Assembly: GCA_035293245.1 (NCBI GenBank)
Contig: DATDOO010000036.1
Span: 1-8,987, forward strand
DNA: 8,987 nucleotides
Direction: 5' to 3'
Source: DATDOO01 sp035293245
Lineage (GTDB): Bacteria > Pseudomonadota > Gammaproteobacteria > Methylococcales > Methylococcaceae
Part shown: piece by piece, positions 6,441 through 8,987 of the stretch
Layout: each line of letters begins with the position of its first letter
How positions within the stretch are numbered: the stretch's first letter is position 1
Made by a program: the position numbers and the translations under genes
The notes under the pieces: model-generated
Database searches by the model: none
What the model saw: the letters and a program-made list of their open reading frames with translations, nothing else
What the model was told of the DNA's origin: nothing

Positions 6441-7553
6441 ATGCAATTTGAACTGTTGGCCCGCGACGGCGCGGCGCGGCGCGGCCGCCTGCATTTTGCC
6501 CGCGGCGCGGTGGAAACCCCGGCCTTCATGCCGGTGGGCACATACGGCACCGTCAAGGCCATGACGCCGGAGGAGGTGGCCGCGTCCGGCGCGCAGATCC
6601 TGCTCGGCAATACCTTTCACCTCATGCTGCGCCCCGGCACGGAGATCATCAGGAAGCACGGCGACCTGCACGATTTCATGCACTGGGACGGGCCGATCCT
6701 CACCGACTCCGGCGGTTTCCAGGTGTTCAGCCTGGGGGATTTGCGCAAGATTACCGAGGAAGGCGTCAGGTTCAAATCGCCCGTCAACGGCGACACGGTG
6801 TTTTTGGGGCCGGAAGAGTCCATGCGCGTGCAGCGCGAACTGGGCTCGGACATCGTCATGGTGTTCGACGAATGCACCCCTTACCCCGCCACCGAAGAGC
6901 AAGCCGCACGCTCCATGCGCCTGTCCCTGCGCTGGGCGGCGCGCAGCAAAACGGCCCACGAAGGCAATCCCAGTGCCTTATTCGGCATCGTCCAGGGGGG
7001 CATGTACGAGCATCTGCGTCTGGAGTCCTTGCAGGGGCTGACGGACATCGGCTTCGACGGCTACGCCATCGGCGGCCTGTCGGTCGGGGAGCCCAAGGAA
7101 GACCGCCACCGCGTGCTGGACAGCCTTTTGCCCGCCATGCCGCAGGAGCGGCCGCGCTACCTCATGGGGGTGGGCACGCCGGAGGATATCGTTGAGGCGG
7201 TGACGCGCGGCGTGGATATGTTCGATTGCGTCCTGCCCACCCGCAACGCCCGCAACGGCCACCTGTTCACCCGCTTCGGCACGCTGCGCATCCGCAACAG
7301 CCGCCACCGGGACGACACCCGCCCGCTGGACGAGCGCTGCTCTTGCTACACGTGCCGCAATTACTCCCGCGCCTATCTCCGGCATCTCGACCAGTGCGGG
7401 GAAATCCTGGGCGCGCGGCTCAACACCATCCACAACCTGCATTATTACCAGGAACTGATGCGGGGCTTGCGCGAGGCCATCGCGGGCGAGAGATTGGCCG
7501 AGTTCGTGGCCGAGTTCAGGCGGCTGCGGGAGGAAGGCTGGGAAGGCGGCTGA
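6441..7553 (+). CDS. tgt: tRNA-guanine transglycosylase (queuine tRNA-ribosyltransferase)
   Basis: A 370-residue enzyme that swaps guanine 34 of GUN-anticodon tRNAs for the queuosine precursor preQ1. The general base Asp89 (TDSGGFQVFSL) and the nucleophile Asp262 (DMFDCVLPTRNARNG) are present. So is the zinc site Cys300-Cys302-Cys305-His331 (CSCYTC... and NTIHNLHYY). The length is typical for bacterial Tgt and the protein looks complete. The start is 6 bases after the GGDEF-EAL stop. The nearest ribosome-binding-like sequence (AAGGA, 6422-6426) is 14 bases away, so translation may be helped by coupling. Its usual partners queA and yajC are absent on the sides visible here. The neighbour downstream is a foreign cassette in opposite orientation, which may have separated tgt from its original downstream genes. 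Confidence 0.97.
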   Translation: MQFELLARDGAARRGRLHFARGAVETPAFMPVGTYGTVKAMTPEEVAASGAQILLGNTFHLMLRPGTEIIRKHGDLHDFMHWDGPILTDSGGFQVFSLGDLRKITEEGVRFKSPVNGDTVFLGPEESMRVQRELGSDIVMVFDECTPYPATEEQAARSMRLSLRWAARSKTAHEGNPSALFGIVQGGMYEHLRLESLQGLTDIGFDGYAIGGLSVGEPKEDRHRVLDSLLPAMPQERPRYLMGVGTPEDIVEAVTRGVDMFDCVLPTRNARNGHLFTRFGTLRIRNSRHRDDTRPLDERCSCYTCRNYSRAYLRHLDQCGEILGARLNTIHNLHYYQELMRGLREAIAGERLAEFVAEFRRLREEGWEGG

Positions 7554-7622
7554 AAAAAGTCGGGACGACAGGGAATGACCGCTTCCGAAGGGGATTGGAA
7601 AGTGGGTAAATGGGTTTGCGAT
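7554..7622. other. Spacer between tgt and the cassette
   Basis: About 70 bases with no gene, no clear terminator for tgt and no recognisable repeat. If the cassette call is right, this is either the host sequence at the insertion point or the remnant of a neighbouring cassette. Confidence 0.4.
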
Positions 7623-7692
7623 GCATAACGTGGAGGTCACTGGCGCTGCGCGGCTTTATCGCGCAGCGTCCGTGTGCACTGCCGGGTTAGCT
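7623..7692 (-). other. attC: attC recombination site of an integron cassette
   Basis: Read on the minus strand, a 70-base imperfect palindrome has the layout of an attC site. R'' is AGCTAAC (7686-7692). An unpaired 6-base spacer follows, then L'' GTGCAC, a GC-rich arm ACGCTGCGCG, the loop ATAAAGC and the returning arm CGCGCAGCGC. L' GTGAC, another unpaired 6-base spacer and R' GTTATGC (7623-7629) complete it. L'' has one base more than L', and the arm has a further bulged base on the same side. These extra-helical bases on the R''/L'' side are what orient attC sites for the integrase. The site lies 60 bases beyond the stop of the minus-strand ORF, exactly where a cassette carries it. The core bases deviate slightly from GTTRRRY. 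Confidence 0.82.
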
Positions 7693-8590
7693 GACGTTTC
7701 CACTAGACTCGGCATGAGAAGCAGAAAAAAGTTCTTGAAGTAGTTCAGCGTGCTACTTTACATCGCCTTTGCCAAGCCGAATTCGATAGCGACTCCAGCG
7801 ATTGTCGTAGTCCAAAACATCAAGGCCGGCAGCCTCGATCTTTTGCTCGATTTCGTCTCGTTTCTTTAGCCTTGGTTCTACGCGAATGGAAGTTTTCTGC
7901 GGGCGGAAAATCACAAAATTGTCAGCCTGCCCCTGGCGCGCAAGACCGATGTAGAACTTGTTAAATTTTAGTTCGAGCGCCGGATCAAGTTGCTTGAGGA
8001 TCTCAAGCAACTCGTCGGCCATTGCTACTGTTGCTTTGGAGCCGCGACCTTCCCAATACGCCCTATCCGTGGCTTCATGAACCTCTTCGTCCTCGTCCAC
8101 CAGGCCAAGCTGGACTTGATCTAGAACTGTTGTGAAAACAAGAGATACCGAGTTGCCAAGCTGAACGGCACGCATCTGGATTGCGATAAGAGGAATGGTG
8201 CCGTTGAACAAAGCAATGACATTGAGGAATCTGCTCGTAATTTCCTCAGCGACGATAACGGCGGTATGGTCGTGAGGGTAGCGCTTCCGCTCAATGTCCC
8301 AATACTCGATAGTTCGGATGATATGAGACTCGTCGGTCTTGCCAAGCTGAAGCTCTACCTCGTAACGCCGATTGCCTTCTGCTTCCTGAAGGAGTAAATC
8401 CAGCCTACCTGCGCGTGGCTGATTTCTTTCGCGGTCTTTCAGAATGACATCACCCAGCGCCAAGATCGTCGGGTCTTCGGCAATACGATCTTGTACCCAC
8501 TTCTCATCAAGCGTTGAATGGGTCTTGAGATTGAGATGGGTCAGTTTTTCGTAATTGAGAGCCATGCTTACTCCATATGAAGGCAGCTAA
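7629..8590 (-). mobile_element. Complete single integron gene cassette
   Basis: The unit of 962 bp runs on the minus strand from just after the G of GTTAGCT (8585-8591) to the G of the attC R' core (7629). In a true cassette the bases at its 5' end should be complementary to its own R'' site. Here GTTAGCT at the 5' boundary is the exact reverse complement of R'' AGCTAAC (7/7). The ORF starts 25 bases inside the boundary and ends 60 bases before attC, as is usual. The ORF is clearly more AT-rich than the flanking genes. No integrase gene and no second convincing attC are visible, so this looks like a lone cassette (CALIN-like) or one inserted at a secondary site between tgt and rarA. Confidence 0.78.
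7753..8565 (-). CDS. PD-(D/E)xK nuclease-like cassette protein
   Basis: A 270-residue protein without signal or membrane segments. I know similar hypothetical proteins but no proven function. Residues 20-100 resemble the NucS/PD-(D/E)xK core: an N-terminal helix with Glu30 (RIAEDPTILALG), Asp56 in GRLDLLL, and a following strand YEVELQLGK with Glu69/Glu71, Gln73 and Lys76. The usual ExK would here be ExQ or displaced, so catalysis is uncertain. After this come HIIRTIEYWDIERKRYP and a conserved-looking strand (TAVIVAEEIT). The C-terminal 70 residues (NKFYIGLARQGQADNF... RYRIRL) form a separate basic alpha/beta domain, perhaps similar to DUF5655-type domains. GGAG lies 5 bases before ATG 8565. 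It is the only ORF of the cassette. A role in DNA processing or defence is possible; none is shown. Confidence 0.85.
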   Translation of the reverse strand: MALNYEKLTHLNLKTHSTLDEKWVQDRIAEDPTILALGDVILKDRERNQPRAGRLDLLLQEAEGNRRYEVELQLGKTDESHIIRTIEYWDIERKRYPHDHTAVIVAEEITSRFLNVIALFNGTIPLIAIQMRAVQLGNSVSLVFTTVLDQVQLGLVDEDEEVHEATDRAYWEGRGSKATVAMADELLEILKQLDPALELKFNKFYIGLARQGQADNFVIFRPQKTSIRVEPRLKKRDEIEQKIEAAGLDVLDYDNRWSRYRIRLGKGDVK

Positions 8591-8591
8591 C
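8585..8591 (-). other. 5' boundary core site of the cassette
   Basis: GTTAGCT on the minus strand, with cleavage expected between G (8591) and T (8590). It is the exact reverse complement of the R'' box at 7686-7692. The sequence just outside (CATTTGTTG) does not fold into an attC with upstream DNA as far as I can see. The outer partner was therefore probably an attI-like or secondary site. Confidence 0.65.
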
Positions 8592-8599
8592 AACAAATG

Positions 8600-8605
8600 A
8601 TTATA
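8600..8605 (-). promoter_or_regulatory. Possible -10 box upstream of the cassette
   Basis: A perfect TATAAT on the minus strand, 35 bases before the ORF start and 10 bases outside the cassette boundary. No convincing -35 lies 16-18 bases upstream (GCGGTG at 17). If real, the cassette gene is expressed from a promoter in flanking DNA, as cassettes usually are. Confidence 0.35.
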
Positions 8606-8642
8606 CGGTTTCCGCCTATCTACACCGCACACTGGTCGTGAC

Positions 8643-8654
8643 CACAATATTGTG
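8643..8654. promoter_or_regulatory. Perfect 12-bp palindrome, possible operator
   Basis: CACAATATTGTG is a perfect palindrome. It is adjacent to a second inverted repeat, TGGTC-GT-GACCA (8633-8644). Both lie in a short AT-richer patch upstream of the possible -10 on the minus strand. They could bind a dimeric regulator or be incidental; no known operator is recognised. Confidence 0.3.
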
Positions 8655-8721
8655 ATTTTGTGGAGATGTTATCGCCATCCCCTCCAAGCCGGCCTCGATT
8701 GCTGCGAGGAGGTTGTTTTTT

Positions 8722-8861
8722 CTCGTTCCCACGCGCTGCGTGGGAATGGGGATGGCGCGCGCCGCGCCCCGCCCCGAATTACGCCACACCGAAAGCGCCG
8801 CAACGGCTGTTCGCGGCGCAGCGCGCCGGAAAAGCGTCCCCACGCAGCGCGTGGGAACGAG
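8722..8861. repeat. 140-bp palindromic element with 23-bp inverted ends
   Basis: The left end (8722-8744) and the right end (8839-8861) are perfect inverted repeats of 23 bases. Each end is itself a near-palindrome of the type TTCCCACGC-GCT-GCGTGGGAA. The interior is GC-rich with further hairpins, including GCGCCGC (8795-8801) with GCGGCGC (8813-8819). It starts 6 bases beyond the rarA stop. Such 'CGTTCCCACGC' palindromes occur in many copies in proteobacterial genomes (recalled, not searched). This one looks like a short non-coding mobile-type element or paired repeats. Open frames across it give FPRSAWER-like peptides and are not genes. Confidence 0.7.
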
Positions 8862-8867
8862 GCATGG

Positions 8868-8987
8868 CTAACGCTCGCCGGCTTTGCGGTCGCGCTCGCG
8901 CAGTTCCTTGAGCTTTTCGGCAATCTTGATTTCCAGTCCGCGCGGCACAGGATGGTAATACTGGCGGGGGGATAGGTCGTCGGGGAA
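8868..8987 (-). CDS. rarA: RarA-like AAA ATPase, C-terminal end only
   Basis: The last 39 codons and the TAG stop (8868-8870) of a minus-strand gene that enters from beyond the right edge. The residues include QYYHPVPRGLEIKIAEKL, which matches the conserved C-terminus of the replication-associated recombination protein RarA (MgsA), where a YY.P..RG.E.KI.EKL pattern ends the protein. RarA is a clamp-loader-like tetrameric ATPase acting at stalled forks. The tail after this motif (KELRERDRKAGER) is charged and short, as usual. The frame is open to the edge, so the gene is partial here because of the window and not because it is broken. It faces the same way as the cassette ORF. Confidence 0.8.
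   Translation of the reverse strand, partial: FPDDLSPRQYYHPVPRGLEIKIAEKLKELRERDRKAGER

Larger units (their letters stand above)
8566..8867. other. Gene-free stretch between the cassette gene and rarA
   Basis: These 302 bases hold the cassette leader (8566-8590), a possible -10, the paired palindromes at 8633-8654, an unremarkable piece at 8655-8721, and the 140-bp repeat element. Read on the minus strand, the piece around 8655-8721 gives a short open frame without a start or family pattern that I recognise. Confidence 0.5.

Noticed and set aside
5133..6959. Long minus-strand open frame (608 codons) opposite the GGDEF-EAL and tgt genes
   Set aside because: It runs antisense across two unrelated, well-recognised genes and has no recognisable domain, so it is a by-product of codon bias.
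7642..7671. GC-rich hairpin as an intrinsic terminator of tgt
   Set aside because: No T-run follows on either strand. It is better explained as the central arm of the attC site, although it could still affect transcription.
8711..8745. T-run next to a hairpin as a terminator
   Set aside because: The T-run precedes the hairpin on the plus strand and appears as an A-run after it on the minus strand, so the order is wrong for both.
8616..8923. Short open frames across the palindromic element near rarA
   Set aside because: The peptides (FPRSAWER, PTQRVGT) are translations of the inverted repeats themselves, a known source of false genes.
1..8987. CRISPR array, rRNA or tRNA genes
   Set aside because: No regularly spaced direct repeats and no tRNA- or rRNA-like sequences were seen on either strand.

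Overview
The window reads as chromosomal DNA of a GC-rich proteobacterium. Gamma- or betaproteobacterial origin is my inference. It rests on the style of the signalling proteins, the tgt and RarA sequences, and intergenic palindromes of the 'GTTCCCACGC...GCGTGGGAAC' kind that litter such genomes. The genus cannot be named from this window.

Left part (1-2238, genes on the minus strand): a three-gene set transcribed right to left encodes a small SnoaL/ketosteroid-isomerase-like protein, a GNAT acetyltransferase and a nitrilase-superfamily amidohydrolase. The last two overlap by 4 bases and look like a split version of the GNAT-nitrilase fusion known from YhcX-type proteins. Two inverted copies of a structured repeat of about 75 bp lie on either side of the GNAT-nitrilase pair. 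The right-hand copy runs into the GNAT start codon and places its ribosome binding site in a hairpin loop.

Middle part (2407-7553, plus strand): a tightly spaced run holds a membrane histidine kinase with a FixL-like PAS domain, an Rcp1-like single-domain response regulator started by TTG, and a REC-PAS-GGDEF-EAL cyclic-di-GMP enzyme. The run ends with tgt (tRNA-guanine transglycosylase). The first three plausibly form one phosphorelay that converts a signal, possibly oxygen or redox via heme, into cyclic-di-GMP turnover. A four-codon leader ORF sits in front of the GGDEF-EAL gene. tgt starts 6 bases after it, so transcripts may be shared.

Right part (7554-8987): between tgt and the 3' end of a rarA-like gene lies what looks like one complete integron gene cassette (7629-8590, minus strand). 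It has an attC site of about 70 bp, a 270-codon ORF for a PD-(D/E)xK-like protein, and a matching 5' boundary site. The ORF is visibly more AT-rich than its surroundings. No integrase gene is visible. A 140-bp palindromic element with perfect 23-bp inverted ends separates the cassette flank from rarA. The cassette with its unstudied nuclease-like cargo and the repeat-derived start site of the GNAT gene are the most unusual parts of the window.
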